Shown: positions 1 to 6,004 of the stretch, one piece after another
Position numbering within the stretch: the first letter of the stretch is position 1
How the letters are laid out: the number at the start of each line of letters is the position of its first letter
Notes under the pieces: generated by a model
The model's input: only the letters and a program-made list of their open reading frames with translations
The model's database searches: none
What the model was told of the DNA's origin: nothing
Assembly: GCA_023391895.1 (NCBI GenBank)
Contig: JAEWAC010000128.1
Location: 1-7,214 of the forward strand
Direction: 5' to 3'
DNA: 7,214 nucleotides
Origin: Bacteroidota bacterium
GTDB taxonomy: Bacteria > Bacteroidota > Bacteroidia > Chitinophagales > Chitinophagaceae
Translations under genes and position numbers: made by a program

Positions 1-2222
1 GGATTGGAGAGGTTGGCCCTTAAGATACCGGAGCCCAGCGCATATCGGGTGGCGGAGTATCCACCATAAGTGTCGGTGATGTCGAGATCACTTAAACCGG
101 CAGCTCCCCAGCTGGCTCTTAATTTAAATGCATTGACAGCTCGAATTTTCCAGAATGCTTCCTTGTGCAGGTTCCAACCCACTGAAGCAGAAGGGAAAAA
201 AGCATACTTATTTTCCGGCGCAAAATTGGAGAAACCATCATAACGAAGCGAGCTGCTGAACAAGTATCTGGCATCAAAATCATAATTGAGCTGCCCAAAA
301 TAGCTGGCAGATCTTGATTCTCCGAATACCGTACTGAAGTTCGTCACATTAGACATGACTACCCCGTTGATAACGGTAGTTGTAGGCTCATTGATGGTAT
401 AGATATAATCGTTGGTTGCCCTTTGGGAACCCAGACTTACTATATTATGGGAGTTTCTTGTAAAATTAAACCCGGCCAGGGTGGTAAAATGATGACTGCT
501 TTGGATATTAAAATCATACTGCAACACCTGGTCTATCATCAACTGGCGCGCATTATTGGTATAATCGTTTTTTTGTCTCTGGGTCGAAGGTTGTACCTCA
601 TCCGGAGGGGTGCCTTTTCGCATAAAGGTCTCGCGGTAATCCTGGATCATATAAGAAAAGGCCGGTTTAAAATGCAGTCCCTTCATAAGGGTAAGATCAC
701 CGGCTACCCTTGACACCAGCCGTTCCGTTGATGTCCGGAGATCATCATATTTCAGGGTGTGAAAGCGGTTTCTAACCGTGTATAATTCACCGGGAGTAGG
801 ATTCCCATCGTCTTTAAAAGTACGGATCAGGGGCGTAATCCGTACACCTCTTACCAGTTCGTTCTGGTAGGCATCTACATAATTGGGCTGCACATTCTGG
901 TAATTCAGCATTACATCCAGCCGGAAGTTATCGGACGCTTTAAATCCAAAGTTTCCCAGCGCATCGTATCTTTTATACTTGGTGCCAACAAAGACCCCGG
1001 CCTGGTTAGTATAGCCCATAGATACATTGTAGTTAGCGCGATCACTACCGCCGCTAATGGCCAGATTCTCATTGTTACTAAGCCCGGTTTGCCATAACAT
1101 ATCCTGGTAATGGTTATCGGAAAATAATAAACGGGTTCCAGGATTGATAGGGTCGTCTATTACCTGCCAGCCCTTGGTTAAAAGATCATCTACATAAGCC
1201 TGCCCTTCAATGGCAACAATATTATCATACAAGGCAGTCAGGTTGATATTTTTACCGTACTGGCCGGGTGCCGTATAAATACGTGTACCTGCAGAAAAAC
1301 CGCCATTGTGTAACAGGTTATTCTTGTCAATGAGATCGGCGGTCTGCTGAACCGTTGTTCTTGCCAGCTGCAGGTATTGCGCTGCATTCAAATAATCATA
1401 GTCCCTTGCCTGGGTTTCCCAGGTAGTGCGATGGTTCAGGGTAATGTTCATTTTAGAGTTAAACTTTCCGCCCTTTGTTTTAATAACGATAACACCATTG
1501 GCTCCACGGGCACCATAAATAGCCGTTGAGGCTGCATCTTTCATCACCTGGAACGACTCGATGTTATCAGGGTTGATGTCATTTAAAGACCGGAAAACGC
1601 CATCGATGATGACCAGCGGGCTGCTGGCATCTGAAGCACCCGTACTGCTACCATTGTTATTACCTAAACCGGAACCATACACATTGGGTTTAGTTCCACC
1701 CCGGATAATAATATTGGTAGCACCAGCCCCCGGCTGACCAGCAGTAATGGGAACTGCTACCCCCGCAATTTTTCCTTGCAGCGCCTGTACAGGATTAGGA
1801 TTGGACGTATTGCGCAGTTCATCAGCATTAAGCTTGGAAACAGCCGCCGTAGTCTTTGTTTTTGTTTGCTGGGTATAGCCAACAACCACGATCTCATTCA
1901 TGGATGACACATCTGCTTCCAGCGATACGTTTACTTGTTTACGGCCATTGATGGGGACCTCAATGGTTTTGTAGCCGGTATGACTAAACACCAACACACC
2001 TTCCGGCCCGCTTATCCGAAGGGTAAACTGGCCTTTTTGATTGGTCACGGTTCCGCTTGCGGATCCTTTCATATTAACTGACACGTCCGCGAGCGCTTCT
2101 TTGGCGCCGGTAGAAGTGGTTACCGAACCAGTTACCACAAAATCAGGGGTTTGCCCCTGTACGGTGGCCCAGGAAAACAGGCAACAACAAAGAGCAAGAT
2201 AAATGGCAAATTTTTTCTGCAT
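1..2222 (-). CDS. SusC/RagA-family TonB-linked outer membrane receptor (C-terminus beyond window)
   Basis: The frame is open from an ATG at 2222 to the window edge: 740 complete codons, no stop or frameshift seen. SusC-type receptors are usually about 1000 residues, so roughly the last quarter is missing. Domains in order: a signal peptide (MQKK, then a hydrophobic stretch with three Cys, probable cleavage near TVQGQ, residue 24); a carboxypeptidase-regulatory-like beta-sandwich at about 27-104; the SusC-type motif MNEIVVVGYT near 108-118; a TonB plug at about 120-250 with ALQGKIAGV, IIIRGG, PLVIIDGV and IYGARGANGVIVIKTKGG; then barrel sequence. In this family the protein forms an outer-membrane barrel that, with a SusD lipoprotein lid, imports oligosaccharides or other bulky nutrients using TonB energy. 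The substrate cannot be inferred. The gene follows a GntR regulator and two copies of the shared palindrome. The A-rich DNA before the ATG, without a Shine-Dalgarno, is normal for the phylum. Confidence 0.96.
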   Translation of the reverse strand, partial: MQKKFAIYLALCCCLFSWATVQGQTPDFVVTGSVTTSTGAKEALADVSVNMKGSASGTVTNQKGQFTLRISGPEGVLVFSHTGYKTIEVPINGRKQVNVSLEADVSSMNEIVVVGYTQQTKTKTTAAVSKLNADELRNTSNPNPVQALQGKIAGVAVPITAGQPGAGATNIIIRGGTKPNVYGSGLGNNNGSSTGASDASSPLVIIDGVFRSLNDINPDNIESFQVMKDAASTAIYGARGANGVIVIKTKGGKFNSKMNITLNHRTTWETQARDYDYLNAAQYLQLARTTVQQTADLIDKNNLLHNGGFSAGTRIYTAPGQYGKNINLTALYDNIVAIEGQAYVDDLLTKGWQVIDDPINPGTRLLFSDNHYQDMLWQTGLSNNENLAISGGSDRANYNVSMGYTNQAGVFVGTKYKRYDALGNFGFKASDNFRLDVMLNYQNVQPNYVDAYQNELVRGVRITPLIRTFKDDGNPTPGELYTVRNRFHTLKYDDLRTSTERLVSRVAGDLTLMKGLHFKPAFSYMIQDYRETFMRKGTPPDEVQPSTQRQKNDYTNNARQLMIDQVLQYDFNIQSSHHFTTLAGFNFTRNSHNIVSLGSQRATNDYIYTINEPTTTVINGVVMSNVTNFSTVFGESRSASYFGQLNYDFDARYLFSSSLRYDGFSNFAPENKYAFFPSASVGWNLHKEAFWKIRAVNAFKLRASWGAAGLSDLDITDTYGGYSATRYALGSGILRANLSN

Positions 2223-2479
2223 AATGGCATCGTTAATTTGGTAAAAGTATATATGTCCTACATATTTTTTTTACAGATCAATAGCGCTCCTACACCTTAA
2301 AAGGTGCTTAGACCGGAAAGCGCAAAGGGGTTTCAATAGGCTGCCTTAATCAAGAGAAAAATGGGTTGCTTACAAAGCTGTATTTATCTGCACACTGCGC
2401 TTTCATTCAAAAACCGCAAACCGTTTTGGAGTGAAAGTATCATCCATTTTTTAGGTCAGACCTGTTTTCAGGAAAGACC
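2223..2479 (-). other. Probable long 5' leader of the susC transcript
   Basis: No credible gene is visible here. If the promoter at 2480-2512 is the main one, this is an untranslated leader of about 250 nt. It holds one clear small hairpin, CACCTT/AAGGTG with a 2-nt centre at 2293-2306, and a CCTG-TTTT-CAGG stem near 2461-2472. No riboswitch class is recognised. The distal end carries a second operator copy (2251-2265). Confidence 0.4.
2242..2265 (-). promoter_or_regulatory. Operator copy 1 (GT-N3-AC palindrome) with weak -7 box before susC
   Basis: At 2251-2265 there is a perfect inverted repeat with 6-bp arms ATATGT/ACATAT around CCT. Its GT-N3-AC core matches the pattern recognised by FadR-type GntR proteins. 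It is centred 36 bp upstream of the susC ATG. On the minus strand it is followed at once by TACTTTTA (2242-2249), 7 of 8 positions of the Bacteroidota -7 consensus, but no -33 TTTG is seen at the right distance. The site could repress a weak proximal promoter or act as a downstream roadblock. Binding by the neighbouring GntR protein is inferred. Confidence 0.65.
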
Positions 2480-2512
2480 CAAATAAATAGATATGTTCTA
2501 CATATCTACAAA
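2480..2512 (-). promoter_or_regulatory. Putative susC promoter with -33 TTTG and -7 TTTATTTG flanking an operator
   Basis: On the minus strand TTTG (2509-2512) is followed by exactly 21 nt and then TTTATTTG (2480-2487). This fits the Bacteroidota promoter layout (TTTG, 19-21 nt, TAnnTTTG) with one mismatch in the -7 box. The 21-nt spacer is wholly a palindrome, annotated separately. The predicted start lies near 2473-2475, giving a leader of about 250 nt to susC. The promoter lies downstream of the gntR stop and of its terminator-like repeat, so it would serve susC alone. Confidence 0.6.
2488..2508. promoter_or_regulatory. Operator copy 2: 21-bp perfect palindrome inside the susC promoter spacer
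   Basis: The 9-bp arms TAGATATGT and ACATATCTA surround TCT. This is the longest and most regular of the three related palindromes in the window and contains the same ATATGT-N3-ACATAT core. Its position between the -33 and -7 boxes would make a bound dimer exclude RNA polymerase, so repression is the simplest reading. The likely ligand is the FadR-type regulator encoded 105 bp away, inferred from proximity and the GT-N3-AC core. Confidence 0.72.
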
Positions 2513-2526
2513 TATAAAAAGAAAAG

Positions 2527-2566
2527 TTTCCGGACTTCCAAATTTATTTTTCAAAAAATCCGGAAA
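2527..2566 (-). terminator. Terminator-like inverted repeat after gntR
   Basis: TTTCCGGA (2527-2534) and TCCGGAAA (2559-2566) form an 8-bp perfect stem with a 24-nt A/T-rich loop, 47 bp past the gntR stop. On the minus strand the stem is followed by a T-rich run (CTTTTCTTTTTATATTT). The long loop makes it an imperfect intrinsic terminator, but its place between gntR and the susC promoter fits separate transcription units. Confidence 0.45.
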
Positions 2567-2612
2567 GAAGGGCCGTCTGAAAACGGTATTTAATTCAATG
2601 GGAAGTCGGTCT

Positions 2613-3371
2613 TTATTTACCTTGCAGCATGAGGAAATAGGGCTCTAAATGCTTTTTCATCGCTATTCGGAACTGGTCAACATCACCCTTTTTCAGGATT
2701 TTCACCAAATCTGCATGCTTAACGGAGCCATGTCTTTTGCTTTCCTCTACCTGGTTCATTTCTTCTAAGGCATATTCAAATAAGTAAACCAGCATTTTCT
2801 GAAACTTACATAAAGTGTCATTGCCTGCCATTTGGTATAGTGTACCATGAAAAGCAATTTCATATTTAATTTGCTGCTCCTTGGTGAGGGCATTAGCCTG
2901 TTCTTCCTTTACAATTTTATCCAGTTTGGCAATATCTGCATTATTCTTCCTTAAAAACAACAAATCACTCATACCGATCTCAATGGTCAGGCGCAGTTCA
3001 AACAGTTCTTTTAGAGACTCCCGGCTCAAGAGCATCCTGGAGTCTGCAAATCTCTCCAGGCTGTTCATAATATCCGGCTCTGTCAGGATCATACCGCGCC
3101 TTTTCCGTGATTCAATAATGCCTAACATCCTCAGCCGGCTGATGGCTTCCCGTACAATATTACGGCTGACATTCAAAGCGGTTGCCAGTTCCTGTTCCTT
3201 GGGTATGGCATCTCCAATTTTATACCCTTTTTGAATAAAATATTTGCGCAGGCGCTCTTCCACCTGGTCCGTCATATTCTTGGTGCTAATCGGCTCCAGG
3301 CCTTCCAGCTTTGTCAAACTGCTTTTCGGTTTTTTTAAACTTCTTCCTACCAGGTTATTTTTTGTGTTCAT
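2613..3371 (-). CDS. GntR-family transcriptional regulator, FadR/FCD subfamily
   Basis: 252 residues, usual for FadR-type GntR proteins plus a basic N-terminal tail of about 30 residues. The winged helix-turn-helix spans about 33-98: QVEERLRKYF, GDAIPKEQELATALNVSRNIVREAISRLRMLGIIESRKRRG, with the recognition helix in SRNIVREAISRL (69-80). The C-terminal all-helical FCD effector domain spans about 115-248. FCD domains usually bind a metal and a small acid through Asp/His ligands; His175 (AFHGTL), His219 (VKHADLV) and His241 (MKKHLEP) are in the expected places, and Glu171 stands where Asp is common. The ATG at 3371 is the only good start and follows an A/T-rich stretch. Operator-like palindromes lie upstream of this gene and of susC, so autoregulation and control of the receptor are likely. 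The ligand (sugar acid, sialic acid, amino acid or other) is unknown. Confidence 0.93.
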   Translation of the reverse strand: MNTKNNLVGRSLKKPKSSLTKLEGLEPISTKNMTDQVEERLRKYFIQKGYKIGDAIPKEQELATALNVSRNIVREAISRLRMLGIIESRKRRGMILTEPDIMNSLERFADSRMLLSRESLKELFELRLTIEIGMSDLLFLRKNNADIAKLDKIVKEEQANALTKEQQIKYEIAFHGTLYQMAGNDTLCKFQKMLVYLFEYALEEMNQVEESKRHGSVKHADLVKILKKGDVDQFRIAMKKHLEPYFLMLQGK

Positions 3372-3527
3372 ATTTTTATTTTAAACCTCTCTTAGTCCAG
3401 ACAGAACATTAATTAACCATTTTGACTAATTGGTTTACATGTTACAAATGTCATTCAGGTATTTCATAAAATCCCTGAATTTTATCATGACAGTACCGGA
3501 CTTAGAAAATAGCAACAAAATAAGTAA
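3372..3527 (-). promoter_or_regulatory. gntR upstream region: weak -7 box and leader hairpin
   Basis: On the minus strand TTATTTTG (3516-3523) resembles the -7 consensus with one mismatch, the same deviation as in the susC promoter. It sits next to operator copy 3; the best -33 candidate is only TTTC at 3547-3550 with a 23-nt spacing, so the promoter is weak or mis-assigned. The implied leader contains a 7-bp inverted repeat, ATTCAGG (3453-3459) and CCTGAAT (3474-3480), with a 14-nt loop. No credible gene is seen here. Confidence 0.4.
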
Positions 3528-3542
3528 ATATGTAGAACATAA
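3528..3542. promoter_or_regulatory. Operator copy 3 upstream of gntR
   Basis: TATGT-AGA-ACATA (3529-3541) has perfect 5-bp arms; the reverse strand reads the same TATGTTCTACATA core as copy 2. The outer position that pairs in copies 1 and 2 is mismatched here. It lies about 160 bp before the gntR ATG, next to a -7-like box, as expected for negative autoregulation. It is also just upstream of the IS630 remnant, so insertion may have replaced sequence beyond it. Confidence 0.62.
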
Positions 3543-3560
3543 TATTGAAAATTCATAAAC

Positions 3561-4216
3561 TTTCCAGCATCCACCCTCCCTGGCATCCATTATGTCCTGC
3601 AGCGCCTCCGGGTCAAAAAGAAAACCGGCCGGCCCCAGTATTATAATAAGGATCAGGAAGGCGAAAAACGCTTTAAAAAAAGTCCTCCCGGACTTAGTCA
3701 AGCACTATGGCCACCGCTTGTATTTTGAAGATGAACTGCGCTCCGACACCCGCTCAGCGTGCAAACGCAGGTGGACGCCGAAGGGGCATCAGCCTCTGTG
3801 TAAAGTCAAGTTGGGGTATGCGTTTACCTATCTGTATTGTGCCTTGGCACCGGCCACGGGTAAGTTAATTGCCTGGCTCCTACCGGAGATGACCCTGGAG
3901 TGCTTTGAATTGTTTATGGATCATTTTAAACAATAAACCCAGCTCTGGCATGGCACCCATCCGGTGGGGCGGGTGCCCGCCAAAAAAGGGTTTGCTCGCA
4001 GAGCGGGGGATTGCGCTTGAATATGTGCCCCGGGGTTGTCCGGAATTGAATCCGGTGGGACGCTTCTTCGAAGAAGTACGGAAAGAACTGGCGAATCACG
4101 TTTTTAATACCATAAAAGGGGTCGAACGTTATTTGTGCACCTTCCTGAAAAAATACTGGCAACATCCCGAAACAATCGTGCAGCTATGCCATTATCCCTA
4201 TATGCGAACAAACTAA
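3561..4216 (+). pseudogene. Decayed IS630-family transposase (DDE superfamily)
   Basis: Remains of a DDE transposase read in three pieces. Piece 1 (about 3561-3680) gives GIHYVLQRLRVKKKTGRP and EKRFKK, the end of the DNA-binding region. One extra A in the seven-A run at 3675-3681 moves the frame to piece 2 (3682-3936), LPDLVKHYGHRLYFEDEL, RRWTPKGHQP and GKLIAWLLPEMTLECFELFMDHFK, which carries the first catalytic Asp in FEDE. An in-frame TAA (3934-3936) ends it. After a second shift, piece 3 (about 3985-4216) gives KKGLLAERGIALEYVPRGCPELNPVGRFFEEVRKEL to the end. The motif with the second catalytic Asp, expected before KKG, is missing, and the family's ELNP(I/V)E reads ELNPVG, so the catalytic Glu is gone. 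The N-terminal helix-turn-helix (about 100 residues) is absent. The element cannot transpose itself. Family assignment is from motifs. Confidence 0.87.
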
Positions 4217-4281
4217 TTTAAAATGGTATAATCCTTTTGCACCTTGGGAGTGGGAAAGGCTAAGCCGGTAAATAAACGTTC

Positions 4282-4740
4282 CTACCTTATGAATAGCCGG
4301 TTATCAAACGTATAAGGAACCGTGTCCACAATCCGTACATTTTTCATGTTTGCATGGCCGGGATTGATGATGTAATTAAAATCCCCTGATACCACTGCAG
4401 AAGGCACTTTTAAAATTAATGCCTTGCCTTCCTTTACAAAATCATCACCTATTTGTTGGGTAGCATGAGAATGAGGAAAGTCATTCCAACCTGCAGGCAG
4501 TATGGCCAGGTCCAACTCCTGAATAGCATCATCTGGAATTTCAATGGCCACCATCCAATAATCGGCTGGTATGTTGCCAAGAGGTAGATGGACCGCTAGT
4601 TCAGCAGTACATAACGCTCTACTAGCCCCAGTATATAGTAAGGCAACACCTTTGCTATTCCATCTCCCCCCACTCAACTTTGCGCCTGTCCCTGATAGAT
4701 CATTTTTGAATTTTCCTTTGCTAAGTCTGTAAACTATCAT
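4282..4740 (-). CDS. res: RES-domain toxin (NAD+-degrading, MbcT-like)
   Basis: 152 residues, essentially one RES domain from end to end. Family hallmarks are present: YRL (Arg5), SGGRWNSKG (Arg26), LLYTGAS (Tyr36), ALCTAELAVH (Glu47), KVPSAVV (Ser114) and NYIINPGH (122-129), so the Arg/Glu/Ser set that names the domain looks intact. Characterised relatives deplete cellular NAD+ by hydrolysis or phosphorolysis and arrest growth; a cognate Xre-type antitoxin blocks the active site. Its ATG overlaps the antitoxin stop (ATGA, 4737-4740), so the pair is co-transcribed and probably translationally coupled. Nothing suggests truncation, so the toxin is predicted to be active. Activity itself is inferred from the family. 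Confidence 0.93.
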   Translation of the reverse strand: MIVYRLSKGKFKNDLSGTGAKLSGGRWNSKGVALLYTGASRALCTAELAVHLPLGNIPADYWMVAIEIPDDAIQELDLAILPAGWNDFPHSHATQQIGDDFVKEGKALILKVPSAVVSGDFNYIINPGHANMKNVRIVDTVPYTFDNRLFIR

Positions 4741-5342
4741 GCCAATACGCCGTGTTCGATCCGTCCTAATTCATCTTTAACAAGTGTAATCCCAAAGTTG
4801 GTATCAAGCAGGTCTTTGGGTTTTCTTCCGCCAAGGGCTATGCAGTAAGCGTCCAGCCAGCTGTCAAGGCTTTCTTTATTGCCAAACACTTCTAAACCGT
4901 AATTATACAGCATGGCCAGCTCTACAATCTTTTCCGATTGGATAGGTTGAAAGGCTTTTTGTTCTTTTTGATTGCGTTGGATGGTACGTTCTGAAATCTG
5001 AAGATAATCAGCCCATTCAGTTATAGTAAAAGGAATCTTTGCAGCCAGTGCACTAAAATCAGTGGGAGTAATACCAGAACGGACAATATCTATTATATGA
5101 AGCAGTTTATTGTCGTCTGCAGCGGTATAGGTAAAATCAGCTTCATGTATACCGGCAAGTCTTGTTCCAAGGCGTACAGAGCCTTTCGCACCTAAATGAC
5201 CTGTGATTCTCACCTGATCATTTGATAAAACGCCTTGATATGGTTTATTAACAGCGCTTTTGCCCACAGGTTCCCATCCCCCTCCACCTGCATGTTTAAA
5301 TGTTGCACCCTCTTCTCTCCTTTTCTTTGTTGCTTTTGCCAT
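4737..5342 (-). CDS. xre: Xre/MbcA/ParS-type antitoxin of the RES toxin (DUF2384)
   Basis: 201 residues. The basic, glycine-containing N-terminus (about 1-55) is not conserved in a way I recognise. Residues about 85-145 form an Xre-like helix-turn-helix region (SGITPTDFSALAAKIPFTITEWADYLQISERTIQR). The C-terminal DUF2384 toxin-binding domain (about 145-201) has the family's closing pattern: FGNKESLDSWL, ALGGRKPKDLLDT, then GRIEHGVLA. In studied pairs the antitoxin C-terminus inserts into the toxin active site and the complex represses its own promoter. It precedes the toxin gene and overlaps it by 4 nt. The ATG at 5342 follows a T/A-rich stretch and sits 31 nt from a perfect -7 box. At about 200 residues it is longer than the commonest antitoxins of this type (about 150), owing to the N-terminal extension. 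Confidence 0.92.
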   Translation of the reverse strand: MAKATKKRREEGATFKHAGGGGWEPVGKSAVNKPYQGVLSNDQVRITGHLGAKGSVRLGTRLAGIHEADFTYTAADDNKLLHIIDIVRSGITPTDFSALAAKIPFTITEWADYLQISERTIQRNQKEQKAFQPIQSEKIVELAMLYNYGLEVFGNKESLDSWLDAYCIALGGRKPKDLLDTNFGITLVKDELGRIEHGVLA

Positions 5343-5372
5343 AAAAAAGCTTTATTAAGTAAGTCTAGCAAT

Positions 5373-5413
5373 CAAACATACGCAAAATGTCGCAATATAA
5401 GCGACAAATGTCG
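5373..5413 (-). promoter_or_regulatory. Toxin-antitoxin promoter with TGTCG operator cluster
   Basis: On the minus strand TATGTTTG (5373-5380) matches the Bacteroidota -7 consensus TAnnTTTG at every fixed position and lies 31 nt before the antitoxin ATG. Directly upstream is a repeat cluster: TGTCGC (5388-5393) and GCGACA (5401-5406) form a 6-bp inverted repeat with a 7-nt spacer, and AAATGTCG occurs twice in direct orientation (5385-5392 and 5406-5413), spaced 21 bp, two helical turns. The cluster covers where polymerase contacts the -33 region; no clear TTTG is present at the proper spacing. Autorepression by the antitoxin-toxin complex is inferred. Confidence 0.66.
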
Positions 5414-5501
5414 GAACAAGTTTCATTTTAAGATTGACTTCACGTTCTTTGAATATCCTATTGATACTCAGCTAAACTTTTTAAATCTTCTAACCAGAAG
5501 T

Positions 5502-5574
5502 GTCAAGTAAGCAAGGGTGTTTCAGCCTAAGCTTCTCGCAGAGCCGTACATGACAGGCTCCCGTCATACGGCTC
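5502..5574 (-). mobile_element. 3' end of a group II intron: domains V and VI
   Basis: On the minus strand 5574-5541 is a 34-nt hairpin with the domain V signature: it opens GAGCCGTATGAC with the AGC catalytic triad and closes GTACGGCTC, with the usual two-part stem. The apical loop reads GAGC where a GNRA tetraloop is normal, and the basal stem has a C-G pair where bacterial copies often have a wobble. After a 2-nt linker, 5538-5502 folds as domain VI: CGAG/CTTG below and AAGC/GCTT above, with an unpaired A (5508) between them, 7 nt from a 3' end in AC. That matches the branch-point A and the AY end of group II introns. The 3' splice boundary is therefore 5502/5501. No 5' end (GUGYG) or intact maturase gene was found, so this is probably a remnant. 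Confidence 0.85.
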
Positions 5575-5588
5575 TTGTTATTCAATCA

Positions 5589-5771
5589 TTACGTCTTTCC
5601 CAGCTTCCAGTGGCAGAACAGGTGAGGACTAGCCTTTACAATTTCATTGTACTTGTACACAACACTGTGCCTTCTCCGCTTATAATTACTGTTGCTTTTG
5701 GGCTTTTCCCTGCCCCGTTTTGTGCTAATGTATTTAAGTAATACATACCACCTTCTTAAAAACCATCCATG
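5589..5771 (-). pseudogene. Probable C-terminal fragment of the intron-encoded reverse transcriptase/maturase
   Basis: A 60-codon open stretch without a start, between an in-frame TAG (5772-5774) and tandem TAA-TGA stops, ends 14 nt before domain V. That is where the maturase gene of a domain-IV-encoding intron ends. Its end reads RRRHSVVYKYNEIVKASPHLFCHWKLGKT; the LFxHWK close resembles C-termini I recall from bacterial group II maturases. The reverse-transcriptase fingers and palm, including the YADD-type motif, are absent. The identification rests on memory of the motif plus position; the stretch could instead be structural RNA of the intron. Confidence 0.5.
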
Positions 5772-5774
5772 CTA

Positions 5775-6004
5775 CGAAAGTGACAACGGTTGTTAACTTA
5801 TATTTTTCGAACGTGTGTCAACATCTGCTGTGGCTAAAGCATTTTTACACCTTTTCGTTATATCGAAAACGGGACCTTCCCTCTTGGCACCCAATACCTC
5901 TTGGAAAATAAGCACTGTAAGGAATGACCAGTTTGCTGCCAATGCTATCCTGTGCAGGTGCTTTTGCACCCCGAGCCTACCCGCTCATTGCTTTTTGAAT
6001 GGCT
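5775..6004 (-). other. Unassigned stretch between the intron remnant and the coiled-coil gene
   Basis: No gene is recognised. In the same frame as the maturase-like fragment there is an open stretch without a start (5984-5793, 63 codons) that matches nothing I know. Small hairpins occur: TTTTCG/CGAAAA with a 6-nt loop (5852-5869) and GGTGC/GCACC with a TTTT loop (5957-5970). These could be parts of intron domains I-III, but the tertiary-contact motifs needed to say so could not be placed. Confidence 0.35.

Noticed and set aside
423..713. Plus-strand open frame of 96 codons within the 5'-most part of the window
   Set aside because: It is antisense to the continuous SusC reading frame, which carries strong family motifs.
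2881..3234. Plus-strand open frame of 117 codons
   Set aside because: It is the antisense shadow of the FCD and helix-turn-helix regions of the GntR regulator.
3675..3681. A7 run as a programmed frameshift site in the transposase
   Set aside because: The change needed is +1, not the -1 usual for A-run slippage in insertion sequences, and other lesions destroy the enzyme. A simple indel explains it.
3435..3701. Minus-strand open frame of 88 codons with hydrophobic stretches upstream of gntR
   Set aside because: It overlaps operator copy 3 and runs antisense through the IS630 remnant, whose sense translation gives family motifs. The hydrophobicity comes from A/T-rich DNA.
3416..4227. ACCATTTT (3416-3423) and AAAATGGT (4220-4227) as terminal inverted repeats of the IS630 element
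   Set aside because: Only 8 bp match exactly, the outer bases do not give a clean TA duplication, and it would place the gntR operator inside the element. Chance is a fair explanation.
5487..5500. CTTCT/AGAAG hairpin next to the intron 3' end as a transcription terminator target of a class C intron
   Set aside because: The stem is only 5 bp, A/T-rich, and the following run is A-rich on the minus strand. It is too weak to call.
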